A stretch of 21,801 nucleotides of DNA from Chitinophagales bacterium (lineage in GTDB: Bacteria; Bacteroidota; Bacteroidia; Chitinophagales; UBA2359), in the NCBI GenBank assembly GCA_020629335.1, contig JAHDDN010000038.1, positions 1 through 21,801 of the forward strand, given 5' to 3'. Positions 9,401 through 15,467 of this stretch are shown one piece after another. The position numbers and the translations under genes were made by a program. A model generated the notes under the pieces. The model made no database searches. It saw only the letters and a list, made by a program, of their open reading frames with translations, and was not told the origin of the DNA. Numbering within the stretch: position 1 is the first letter of the stretch; the number at the start of each line of letters is the position of its first letter.

Positions 9401-11533
9401 ACCATTTTCTGATTGAGTAAACTCTGATATCGTGATTGTATCGCCACTGTCATTCGACAAAACATCTATCTCTATGGATGAGTTAGCCTCTACAGTAACT
9501 TCATCATCCACTGCCGCAAGCTCCTCAACTATACCATCTGTAACTTCCACGATGATCGTTGAGGAAGCTGTCGCTCCATCAAGATCGATAATCGTATATG
9601 GAAAACTTTCACTCCCTGTAAAATCTGGAGCCGGCTGATAAAGTACGCTACCGTCTAATGTCACTGTGATTGAACCAAAATCTGGTTGAGATACAGAGGC
9701 GATACTGATGCCATTTCCAGTATCATTTGATAAGACAAAAATTTCTATTTCTGTATTTACTATTGTTTGAACGATATCTTCATTCGCCGCTAATTCTTCT
9801 ACCACTTCATTCTCTACTAATACGGTAACAGTTGCATTGGCTTCCGTACCGCTAGCATCTGTGACAGTATAAGTAAACTCTAAGGTACCAACAAAACCCT
9901 CATTAGGAGTAAGCAATAATACACTTCCACTCAAACTGACTACTCCTCCATCTGGTTGCGTAAAGCCTGTCACTTCTAAATCATCTCCACTATCATTTGC
10001 TAAAACATCAATAGTAATTGCTTCCCCATTACTTGTACCTTCATCATCTGCCAAAATCAATTCTTGAGCTGAAGTTTCTTCCGTTACGGTAATAGTTACT
10101 GTTGCAGTAGCTGTAGTGTTAGATGCATCTATAATGGTATAAGAAAAAGTCGCTTCTCCTTCAAAATCCATATTAGGAGTAAAAATCAATACCCCGCCTT
10201 CGCCTTCTAAGACTAAACCATTTTCTGACTGAGTAAATTCTGATATCGTGATTGTATCACCACTATCATTTGCTAAGACATCTATCTCTATGGATGAATT
10301 TGCCATTACGGTAGCTTCATCATCCACTGCCGCAAGCTCCTCTACGATACCATCAACAACTTCCACGATAATCGTTGAGGATGCGGTCTCTCCATCAAGA
10401 TCGATAATCGTATATGGAAAACTTTCACTCCCTGTAAATCCAGGTGCTGGTTGATAAAGTACAGTACCATCTAATGTTACTGTTATCGAGCCTAAATCTG
10501 GTTGAGATACAGAGGCGATACTGATGCCATTTCCAGTATCATTTGATAAGACAAAAATTTCTATTTCTGTATTTACTATTGTTTGAACGATATCTTCATT
10601 GGCCATTAAATCAGCAGATTCACCAGCAACTGTAATTATTACAGTTGCAGTAATAGTATTGTTATTTTCATCTTGTATCGTATAAAAGAAGCTAGTTTCT
10701 CCAACAAAGTTTTCATTAGGAGTAAATAGTAACACTCCTTCCCCCAATGTTATCGTACCATCTTCAGGCTGTGTAAATTCTAAGATTGAAATACCATTTC
10801 CAAGATCATTGGCTAAAACATCAAGCTCTACTGGAGTGTTTGCAACAGTCGAGGCTACATCATTTTCTGCAAAAATCGGCACTATTGGTGCAATAACTTC
10901 TACAATGATGGAGGAGCTTGAAGTCGCTCCATCAAGCCCAATAATGGTATATACAAATGTTTCACTACCCGTAAAACCTGCTGCTGGCTCATATAGCACA
11001 GTACCGTCTAAATTGACTGTCACTGATCCAAAATCAGGTTGATTAACGGAGGCTATACTGATACCATCACCGAGATCATTTGCCAAAACAGCAATCTCTA
11101 TCGGCGTATCAATCCCTGTTTGTACAATATCCTCATTGGCCATAATAGTCGCTGACTCAACCAAAACAGATACTGTTGCAGTTCCTAGTTCTAATTCCTC
11201 ATCTATCACTGTATAGGTAAAGGTATCAGGGCCAGTGAAACCAACATTTGGCAAATATACTAAGCCGCCATTTTCTCCCTCACTCACACTGCCATTCTCA
11301 GGCTGCGTAAAAGAATCGATACTTAGGCCCACTCCTGAATCATTAGCCAACACATCAATTTCAACAGCAGTATCAATCACTGTCACGGCTAAATCATCTT
11401 CCAAACTTGGTGGCAATACATTGATTACATTTTCTTGCAGGGCATCAAAATTGCCACTGCTCTCTGCCACTAGTAAAGTTTGAAGGAATACAAAGCACAA
11501 CAACAGCGCTATATTACGATAAAAGTATTTCAT
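467..11533 (-). CDS. Giant secreted Ig/cadherin-like repeat protein with T9SS type B sorting domain
   Basis: The 3688-residue protein starts with a Sec signal peptide (about residues 1-23). About 38 tandem domains of 85-100 residues follow, each with a VLAND-type Asp/Asn motif near its start, a FTP..GF.G motif and a final F.YTI.D...TATVTITV strand. This is the cadherin/bacterial Ig-like 'tandem-95' type, often calcium-binding. The last 95 or so residues (GNGFSPNNDGVNDFF ... FNRWGSEVF ... GTYFYVL) match the gliding-motility-associated CHU_C domain, a T9SS type B sorting signal. It is probably exported and held on or released from the outer surface as an adhesin. Domains fall into repeating triplets. 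The first half lacks cysteine after the signal peptide, while the second half, from about residue 1757, has paired cysteines in many domains. A terminator follows the stop. The ligand is unknown. Confidence 0.95.
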   Translation of the reverse strand: MKYFYRNIALLLCFVFLQTLLVAESSGNFDALQENVINVLPPSLEDDLAVTVIDTAVEIDVLANDSGVGLSIDSFTQPENGSVSEGENGGLVYLPNVGFTGPDTFTYTVIDEELELGTATVSVLVESATIMANEDIVQTGIDTPIEIAVLANDLGDGISIASVNQPDFGSVTVNLDGTVLYEPAAGFTGSETFVYTIIGLDGATSSSSIIVEVIAPIVPIFAENDVASTVANTPVELDVLANDLGNGISILEFTQPEDGTITLGEGVLLFTPNENFVGETSFFYTIQDENNNTITATVIITVAGESADLMANEDIVQTIVNTEIEIFVLSNDTGNGISIASVSQPDLGSITVTLDGTVLYQPAPGFTGSESFPYTIIDLDGETASSTIIVEVVDGIVEELAAVDDEATVMANSSIEIDVLANDSGDTITISEFTQSENGLVLEGEGGVLIFTPNMDFEGEATFSYTIIDASNTTATATVTITVTEETSAQELILADDEGTSNGEAITIDVLANDSGDDLEVTGFTQPDGGVVSLSGSVLLLTPNEGFVGTLEFTYTVTDASGTEANATVTVLVENEVVEELAANEDIVQTIVNTEIEIFVLSNDTGNGISIASVSQPDFGSITVTLDGSVLYQPAPDFTGSESFPYTIIDLDGATASSTIIVEVTDGIVEELAAVDDEVTVEANSSIEIDVLSNDSGDTITISEFTQSENGLVLEGEGGVLIFTPNMDFEGEATFSYTIIDASNTTATATVTITVTEETSAQELILADDEGTSNGEAITIDVLANDSGDDLEVTGFTQPDGGVVSLSGSVLLLTPNEGFVGTLEFTYTVTDASGTEANATVTVLVENEVVEELAANEDIVQTIVNTEIEIFVLSNDTGNGISIASVSQPDFGSITVTLDGSVLYQPAPDFTGSESFAYTIIDADGATASSTIIVEVIDDNVGGDLEAVDDEVDAVINIALEIDVLANDIGESITITDFTQSTNGSVALGTGVLVFAPNLDFIGEATFTYTITDASNNSSTATVTVNVDNDNPNTTLTLVDDEASTEGDAVLVDVLLNDTGDGLQISSFTQPEGGTVTFSNGQLLVTPNAGFTGIIEFTYTALDTNGDTAEALVTITVGTIVPVDVVANEDIVQTTVNVGVIIDALVNDTGTNISISSVAQPSQGSVTISSDGTLFYEPATDFVGSETFAYTIIDLSGQTSTSSVIVEVIMGSSPDIEAVDDEVSIVMNTLVEVTVLTNDIGDGISITSFSQPENGSVGIGDTGVLVFTPNTDFVGITTFMYTILDADGNVDMATVTITVLADSVFMAIDDAQSTDVDTPILVDVLANDLGDNIQLANFTQPIGGVVSLSNNQLLVTPSNGFVGVLEFNYTITDGSGNTSTATVLIAVGDIVEDLNAVDDVASTAFNTPATINVLNNDNGQGLFVTSFTQPQNGSVSLGSGNTLIFVPEEGFTGVVSFEYTISDINGDTDTATVTLTVFAPSGLLMAVDDQISTVLNTPINIDVMSNDTGAGISIDTYSEPASGTLVLETDGTFTFTPADGFTGTVNFDYSIIDEDGEIDFAVVTIIVSELDDFLAIDDEVSIITGESLEIDVLANDLGEGIVLSSFSQPSNGGVISLGEDNTLIYTPTEGFVGIVVIQYTITNSNGDSDSAILTITVLSDEGPDGVDDFYTTAIDTELTINPLDNDTGTEISIQSVGQPFTGGTTVLNEDGTITFIPNSGFLGLTSFQYTVIDILGQTDVANVTVSVVDAVNEPPCSQTLYFCTAPVVPISICFENCDPEGNNVSITSAETTFNCSIFVNSDLCLTYTPLPAFVGADSLTVVICDDQNPQACSESYVFVTVGETDPPQAIGDAAFTAWNENVTIEVLGNDIGDNLQLFGFQDPDVGTAVQISDAILYEPEEGFIGNVFFEYIIVDACNNLDTAGVLIDVSEPINAGPLAVDDNISTLVNTPVEIDVLGNDSGDGIFILEFEQPENGTVTEDNGVLVFTPEEGFIGTVTFTYTITDADGNTDTATVTIVVEDDEPNLVLVAEPDAIQTPYETAIEIDVLANDIGSGIMITTFTDPINGTVAFNDDGTALIYTPNPGFSGTDFFFYTIQDEFGNTETTVVSIVVLPEGLENQPPIAGNDMFEVNTYDPIELPVLSNDSDPENGMLTITEVIGPEEGGTVEISEDGNSLIFTADSGFVGTVTFTYIVCDDGEPQLCDTATVSVAVGGVPPTNTAPNAQDDFITANIGETGIIINVCDNDSDPDGDDLIVTVIAPPTLGTFEQDESDPTGCTFIYNSGENVEEGDVDVFVYLLCDNGNPALCDTAYVGITMLGEPIVEINAEEDVVQTPFETPILIEVLQNDQGNNITITDFTQALNGVVELNQDGTALIYTPNPGYEGSDFFTYTITDADGNTDTAIVTITVLAEDLENQPPFAANDIFILDNYEPIELDVLANDSDPENGLLTITEVMGPEEGGTVEISENGTLIFTPEEGFVGTVTFTYIVCDDGVPALCDTATVEIALGGAENSNNPPLAVDDMVDIQASDTNISINVCDNDSDPDGDNLSVTVLTIPTLGSVEVDPTDETGCTLIYTPGEEMEEGDMDVIAYLLCDDGTPSLCDTAVVAITVLPLPSQGLDAQPDVVQTPFETPIEIDVLGNDIGVDISIISFTQPLNGSVSFNSDSTALIYTPAPDFEGEDFFFYTIEDGLGNTDSTAVSIIVLPDGLPNLPPLANNDVYEVGNTDPVTLDVLNNDSDPENGDLIITSINGDIIGGTIEFNADSTALIFTPDPDFVGLIVFEYEVCDNANPALCDVATVEIAVGGVPNSNSHPIANDDIVEMQGEDEFIIINVCDNDFDPDGDNLSVVIIGPPSLGEATADLTDSTGCTIIYTPTTPGELDVFIYMLCDDSEVQLCDTAVVTINIDLTGVLVNPEPDVVQTPYETPIEIDVLANDIGENISITGFTPPDNGTVTFGPGNNTLIYTPDSNFVGTDYFFYEICNPDNECATTLVGVTVLPENAENQPPIANNDQATTEQGVEVLIPILANDSDPENGVLSITSFTEPNIGTVSYNEDSTALIYTPPADTTGFEAMFDYVICDDGEPILCDTATVVVAVGMELSNNPPIAVDDEAETLENTSIFIDLCANDSESDPGETLTIQIISPAANGTVEIADSTFADGCLVEYTPNEDFIGSDYFIYILCDDGMPSLCDTAYVSINVVEQPVEPDLVEAVPDIFYTSIDTPITMDVLGNDIGDGIFITWYTDPENGMVEFGPTGDNLIYTPDSGFVGTDYFEYAICDIFANCDTTLVAITILPDSITNLAPVGVNDVFCNDEVLEVDLDVLANDLEPFGGDSLFISNITDASFGVATFSDDSTQIHYIPLPGTQECDQFDYVLCDNGNPALCDTATVVICMADCDLLNNPPMAEDDQATTDSNTPISIPVLDNDSDPNGDNIIITDYTLPNHGQLTIDSTGGFSYIPDIGFVGTDYFIYIICDDGTPSLCDTAYVTIVVDSAAVDTSLLAIDDFVSTDSGIEVIIPMLDNDVFNDLTLIEIIEDPLHGTAIIQEDSTILYTPDFGFEGIDSLQYVICENVICDTAWIFINVSTPVDTTVDCNNLVIGNGFSPNNDGVNDFFLIPGIENCYPNNELIIFNRWGSEVFRETGYNSLTPWNGTYNGEELPDGTYFYVLRLSTGNIEDDMVGFIELHR
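8786..9601 (-). repeat. 816-bp tandem duplication, first copy
   Basis: This unit encodes three Ig-like domains (272 residues) of the giant adhesin. By eye, 8786-9412 is identical to 9602-10228, about 627 bases with no mismatch. After that point the two copies differ at scattered bases. The unit length is a multiple of three, so the duplication keeps the reading frame. Confidence 0.9.
9602..10417 (-). repeat. 816-bp tandem duplication, second copy
   Basis: This directly follows the first copy with exactly the same 816-base period. It is identical over its first 627 bases and more diverged over the last 190 or so, where the first copy reads into the next domain boundary. Confidence 0.9.
10418..10600 (-). 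repeat. Partial third copy of the 816-bp unit
   Basis: This resumes the same unit at the same period. Bases 10498-10600 are identical by eye to 9682-9784 and 8866-8968, while 10437-10497 carry several synonymous-looking changes. The mosaic suggests gene conversion or unequal crossing over between repeats. Confidence 0.8.
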
Positions 11534-12310
11534 ACTCTAAAACTTTGTTTTTATAAACACATATCTGTTATTCCAATTCTTAAGCAACTTATGCTCAACA
11601 ATGAAACGATTAAAATGGCCTAGCAAATAGTTGATTTAAAAATTAATCTAACTAGCGTAGGAAGTCCATATAAATATTTAAGATGCCCAAATATTATACC
11701 ACTGTTTATCTGAAAATAAATGTTTAATCAATTGATTAATATAAAAGGCGCATAGAAATCCATCGCTTTAATCAATTTAAAAAGTGCATTAATTTCAAAT
11801 GGCTTTATTATTTATAAATAGAATAAAATTACTCTGAAGGAATTAGTCGGATGGCTTAATAGAAACATTAGTAAGAATCACTTTGAGTAAGTATACCTTT
11901 TTCAAAAACAAGTAAACAAACTATTAAATCACCTTTATCATAATTTATATTAATTTCACTTCATTAGCTTTTAAGAATAAGTAGATTCTTAATATTTTTT
12001 AATCCAATAAATTTAATTTGGGAGAGTAAAATCATTTAAAAAAACCAATAAAAATAAATCATTTGGCAAAATCAAATCAAGCATTTTTCGGAGAAAATAA
12101 AAATATAAAAATCAACTTTCTTTATTTAACATTTATTTTTCAAACAAAATATGGAAAGATATTTACTACCTAATTTCAAGCACTAAAACACCCTTTTTCA
12201 TGCCTGATTAATGATGCAATTGAATTTAAAAAAAGCTTTTTATTTAAAGCCAACAATTAAATTTGTAATTTATTATGTACAAATGAAGATAATTGATTAT
12301 AATTCAATTT
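11534..12310. other. AT-rich non-coding region upstream of the giant adhesin gene
   Basis: About 780 bases with no plausible gene, tRNA or rRNA on either strand, and clearly more AT-rich than the flanking genes. It must hold the promoter of the giant adhesin gene, read leftwards, but I could not find a convincing Bacteroidota -7 element (TAnnTTTG) at a good position. The one distinct structure is a perfect 16-base palindrome at 11724-11739. Confidence 0.6.
11724..11739. promoter_or_regulatory. Perfect 16-bp palindrome, possible operator
   Basis: TTAATCAATTGATTAA is a perfect inverted repeat about 190 bases upstream of the giant adhesin start codon. A dyad of this size could bind a dimeric regulator. 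In such AT-rich DNA it may also arise by chance, so the regulatory role is only a suggestion. Confidence 0.25.
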
Positions 12311-12517
12311 AAGGGCGCATCCCATTATTTTTTGGCCGTCTGATAGTATGCGCCTGTGTGTACCCAGCGGCCAAAAAAATAATGGGTCGGGCTATACGCT
12401 TGTATGTAGCTATGCCACTCCTACTACGCTAAGCTCTGCTTGTCTCCTTAAGGGAGCCTGCGCATAGCTAAGCTACGTAAGTCCTTGCATGGACGCTACA
12501 TATCGCTTCTATCCCTT
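12311..12517 (-). repeat. Interspersed structured repeat, copy B (inverted)
   Basis: Read on the minus strand, this element aligns with copies A and C along its length, including the agcccgaccc block. The outer pairing is 12495-12502 with 12403-12410, where one base pair is A-T instead of the G-C in A and C, a compensatory double change. The terminal hairpin pairs 12368-12386 with 12321-12338, apart from one extra A, and its arm sequence differs from both other copies. The element starts six bases after the ACP stop codon, so it is likely in the operon's transcript end and its hairpin may help terminate transcription. Confidence 0.8.
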
Positions 12518-12522
12518 GCGCA

Positions 12523-12780
12523 TCAGTTCTTTTCCCCTAGCAAGGAGACAACGATATCTACAGCCGCTTTGACATTCAACATACGTTCTGCCGCCTCATC
12601 ATCTATTTCAATATCAAATGCCTCCTCAGCATCTAAAATTATATCTACTAAATTCGCAGAATTAATATTGAGATCATTGACAAAGTCTGACTCCTCATTA
12701 ATATTCTCCAATGCGGCTTTATCCTCCACATAAGGACTGATGATCTGCTTTAGCTGATCTGTTATTGTCTGTCTATCCAT
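12523..12780 (-). CDS. Acyl carrier protein (dedicated, type II)
   Basis: This 85-residue acidic helical protein has the size and pattern of an acyl carrier protein. The likely phosphopantetheine attachment site is Ser41 in the segment LNINSANLVDIILDAEEAF, which matches the usual region around the DSL motif at the start of helix II. The usual Asp before the serine is Asn here and the Leu after it is Ala, so this is a divergent, probably pathway-specific ACP rather than the housekeeping AcpP. It is the last gene of the operon, 59 bases after the ketosynthase gene. It would carry the growing acyl chain for the neighbouring KS, DH and ER and deliver it to the type III PKS. No phosphopantetheinyl transferase is present nearby. 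Confidence 0.9.
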   Translation of the reverse strand: MDRQTITDQLKQIISPYVEDKAALENINEESDFVNDLNINSANLVDIILDAEEAFDIEIDDEAAERMLNVKAAVDIVVSLLGEKN

Positions 12781-12839
12781 TGTTAATTAATCATTAAATT
12801 TCCGTAGCTATTCAGCATGAATTAATTTATGCCAAACAG

Positions 12840-14120
12840 TTACCACTTCCCAAAAATAAGGCAACTATTTACATCTCCAAAACCAAAGCCTGATTTGGCA
12901 ATAACATTTAGAGATAATTCTTTTTTTTCCTGTGGAATTTTATCTGAAGCGATCAAGGTACTAATCTTAGGGTGTATATCCTCGCAATTAATTGATGGAA
13001 AAAGAAATTGATGATATAGCTCTAATATACAAGCTACAGATTCTATAGAACCCGCAGCACTCAAACAATGACCAATCATTGCTTTCAAGGAATTGATATA
13101 AGGAAACTCACCTCCTCTCCTATTCAACACTTTCGTCCAATTATCTATTTCTAATGCATCACCCATAGTGGCCGTCAAATGACCACAGATGGCATCAATA
13201 TCATTTGGATGAATTTGCGCATCCTCTATCGCCATTTGAATACACCTACGTACTCCTTCTGCATTCGGAGCAGTCATAGATCCACCAGATCGTTGTCCAC
13301 CTGCATTTAATCCTCCACCTAATACTTCTGCATAAATTCGGGCTCCTCTATCTTTGGCACTTTCTAAAGACTCCAAAACTAATGCTCCTGCTCCACATGC
13401 TGGCACAAAACCAGCAGCACTTTCACTCATCGGTCGAGAAGCTTTTTCAGGGGCATCATTTGACTTGCGATTCAATACACGCATGGAGTCAAAACCTCCC
13501 CATACATAAGGGCCGCCTGCATCACAACTCCCAGCAAGCATTCTCTTGGCCTTTCCTAAACGAATGCGTTCAGCAGCTAAAAGGATAGCTTCAGTCCCAG
13601 TACTGCAAGCAGAGGCATTGGTACTCACCTGATTACCTAAACCTAACTTCCCTCCTAAATAAGCACTTATTCCACTCGGCATTGTCTGCTGAACAACCAT
13701 CGTACCCAACCGCCTTACTTTTAAGGCATCCACCTGATTCGCACAATCGCGAATAACATTTATTCCAGCTAAGCCCGCACCAAAAATGCAACCCGTATCC
13801 CAATCCGTCTCTCCTGCCTTATCAATACTTAAGTTCGCATCCTTCCAAGCATCCAAGCCTGCCATGATACCATATATCACCCCCTCACTATGTAATTTTT
13901 TTTGCTCTAATTCAGAAAAGTATTGCGCCTTAATCTCCTCAGTCAAAACTGGCACCCCACCTATCTGACAAGCAAATTTCAAATCTGCTAATTCTTGAAA
14001 AAAGCGAATACCAGAACGCCCTTCCTTAATAGCCTCCTCAAATTCTGCTAAACCAATACCATTAGGAGCTACCACTCCCAATCCCGTTATGACCACTCTT
14101 TTTCGCTCCATTTTTTTCAT
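12840..14120 (-). CDS. Beta-ketoacyl-ACP synthase (FabF/KAS II-like)
   Basis: This 426-residue condensing enzyme has the full catalytic set of the FabF family: nucleophile Cys172 in NASACSTG, first histidine His314 in GHLTATMGD, Lys346, and second histidine His351 in GHCLSAAG. It should catalyse decarboxylative condensation of malonyl-ACP with an acyl chain. The first-histidine motif reads HLTAT rather than the usual HGTxT, so it is a divergent family member. An intact cysteine and both histidines argue against a chain-length-factor role. The start ATG overlaps the dehydratase stop in an ATGA (14117-14120), which supports this start and translational coupling; a second Met at residue 4 is possible. 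The role in a pathway-specific fatty-acid module is inferred from the operon. Confidence 0.93.
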   Translation of the reverse strand: MKKMERKRVVITGLGVVAPNGIGLAEFEEAIKEGRSGIRFFQELADLKFACQIGGVPVLTEEIKAQYFSELEQKKLHSEGVIYGIMAGLDAWKDANLSIDKAGETDWDTGCIFGAGLAGINVIRDCANQVDALKVRRLGTMVVQQTMPSGISAYLGGKLGLGNQVSTNASACSTGTEAILLAAERIRLGKAKRMLAGSCDAGGPYVWGGFDSMRVLNRKSNDAPEKASRPMSESAAGFVPACGAGALVLESLESAKDRGARIYAEVLGGGLNAGGQRSGGSMTAPNAEGVRRCIQMAIEDAQIHPNDIDAICGHLTATMGDALEIDNWTKVLNRRGGEFPYINSLKAMIGHCLSAAGSIESVACILELYHQFLFPSINCEDIHPKISTLIASDKIPQEKKELSLNVIAKSGFGFGDVNSCLIFGKW

Positions 14121-14548
14121 TTCAAAATCATACCTGATAAAGTACCTTTTGCTAATACTTCTCCTTCCTCATTTTCCATCCGCACTTTACATTTTAATTT
14201 TCTCAAACGAAAGTACTCTTTTTCGGAATAAACGATTACTTTTTGTTTAGGCAAAACCGCCTTTAAAAAGCTAACTTCTGAGCTAGCAAAAGCAAATTTT
14301 AATGGCTGCCCTAAATTAGCTCTTTTCAAATAGATTCCAAGACAAACTAATCCTATTTGGGCCATTGTCTCTATTAGTATCACACCTGGCGTAATAGGAC
14401 AATCAGGAAAATGTCCACTATAAAAATACTCCTCTTCCTTATATGTGTACTCCCCTATAACCCTATTTTCATCAATTGAGCTAATACGATCTACAAATAA
14501 AAAGGGCTTTCGATAAGGTAAGTGGGCTATTATTTGATTACTATCCAT
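14117..14548 (-). CDS. FabZ/FabA-like 3-hydroxyacyl-ACP dehydratase
   Basis: This hotdog-fold dehydratase has the FabZ signature GHFPDCPITPGVILIETMAQ, with the catalytic His and Glu at residues 46 and 60 of the start chosen here. The N-terminus (IIAHLPYRKPFLFVDRI) also matches FabZ. I chose the ATG at 14548, one base after the enoyl reductase stop, because FabZ proteins normally begin at this point. An upstream in-frame ATG at 14572 would add eight residues and overlap the previous gene. The enzyme should dehydrate 3-hydroxyacyl-ACP to trans-2-enoyl-ACP, the substrate of the neighbouring reductase. It could instead be an inactive or thioesterase-like hotdog protein, but the intact motif makes dehydratase the better call. 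Its stop overlaps the ketosynthase start. Confidence 0.9.
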   Translation of the reverse strand: MDSNQIIAHLPYRKPFLFVDRISSIDENRVIGEYTYKEEEYFYSGHFPDCPITPGVILIETMAQIGLVCLGIYLKRANLGQPLKFAFASSEVSFLKAVLPKQKVIVYSEKEYFRLRKLKCKVRMENEEGEVLAKGTLSGMILK

Positions 14549-14549
14549 T

Positions 14550-15467
14550 TTATAAAATATTTTCGCCTCCATCTACTGGAATGATAGCACCATTAATCCA
14601 AGCAGCCTCCTCTCGAGATAATAAGTAAACCACATTAGCTACATCTTCCGCTAAGGTCAAACGCTGAAATGGATTACTTAAGGCAGCATTGAGTTTTAAT
14701 TGATCACTCCCCTTGATCATTCTTAAAGAGGCCGTGTCTGTAATACCAGCTTGTATGATATTAGATCGCAATCCATAAGGTGCCATTTCTAAAGCAACTG
14801 AGCGAGCAATCGCTTCTAAGGCAGCCTTTGCAGCTGCTACAGCAGCATATTGCCTCCATGCTTTCTGACTTCCTTGGCTCGTTAAGGCAATGCATCGAGC
14901 ATCTTTGGCAAATAATTCTTTTTCCCATATTGCTTTTATCCAATCATAATAGCTAGTAGCCATTGCTTCTATCGTTAACGCAAAATCATCTGACTTTAAA
15001 AAAGCCTTTTCTTCCTCAAAATTTGCATGAAGAGTTTGTTGTAAATGATGCGTTTGTTCTACCGTAGTTGACTCCTTTACTCCTGTGATACTTTTTAAAT
15101 TTCCCTGATCCATTAAAGCATCACTTGATAAGGGTGCCATTAACTTTAAATTGCCTTTAGCAATACTGTGAAGCAACACTCTAAATGAGTATGAACTATC
15201 TTTAAAATGTCCTTGAATAGCTTCTATAATCTTTGATCTTCCGTCTTGACTAATAGCATTGACATTAAAACTAAGTAACTCTACTCCTTCTGATTTAATC
15301 TTCTCAAAGGCGGTTTCTATGGCTGGTAAATTAGCTCGCCTATCTCTATGCACAATACAAATATTCATGCCCTCAGCAGCAAGCTTTTGTGCACTCGCCA
15401 AACCAATACCACTCGATCCTCCTAAGATCAATGCCCAATAGCCTGTATTTTCAAATGTCTTGTTCAT
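14550..15467 (-). CDS. FabI-like SDR, probable enoyl-ACP reductase
   Basis: This is a short-chain dehydrogenase/reductase of 305 residues from the ATG chosen here. The NAD(P)-binding motif GGSSGIG lies at residues 16-22. The active site has Tyr207 and Lys214 separated by six residues, the Y-x6-K spacing of enoyl-ACP reductases (FabI/FabL) rather than the Y-x3-K of ketoreductases. An HSIA segment and a C-terminal NGAIIPVDGG segment also recall FabI. It is about 40 residues longer than typical FabI, with extra sequence between HSIA (about 100-103) and the helix before the active site. The start overlaps the type III PKS stop in a TAATG, so the upstream ATG at 15482 is less likely. It probably reduces enoyl-ACP in the cluster's acyl module; a ketoreductase or other SDR role cannot be excluded. 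Confidence 0.85.
   Translation of the reverse strand: MNKTFENTGYWALILGGSSGIGLASAQKLAAEGMNICIVHRDRRANLPAIETAFEKIKSEGVELLSFNVNAISQDGRSKIIEAIQGHFKDSSYSFRVLLHSIAKGNLKLMAPLSSDALMDQGNLKSITGVKESTTVEQTHHLQQTLHANFEEEKAFLKSDDFALTIEAMATSYYDWIKAIWEKELFAKDARCIALTSQGSQKAWRQYAAVAAAKAALEAIARSVALEMAPYGLRSNIIQAGITDTASLRMIKGSDQLKLNAALSNPFQRLTLAEDVANVVYLLSREEAAWINGAIIPVDGGENIL

Noticed and set aside
8786..10600. Possible CRISPR or satellite array
   Set aside because: The repeats are 816 bases, coding, in frame and without spacers; they are duplicated Ig domains.
14549..14572. Upstream ATG of the dehydratase at 14572
   Set aside because: It would overlap the enoyl reductase by 23 bases and add eight residues not found at the start of FabZ proteins; the ATG at 14548 fits better.
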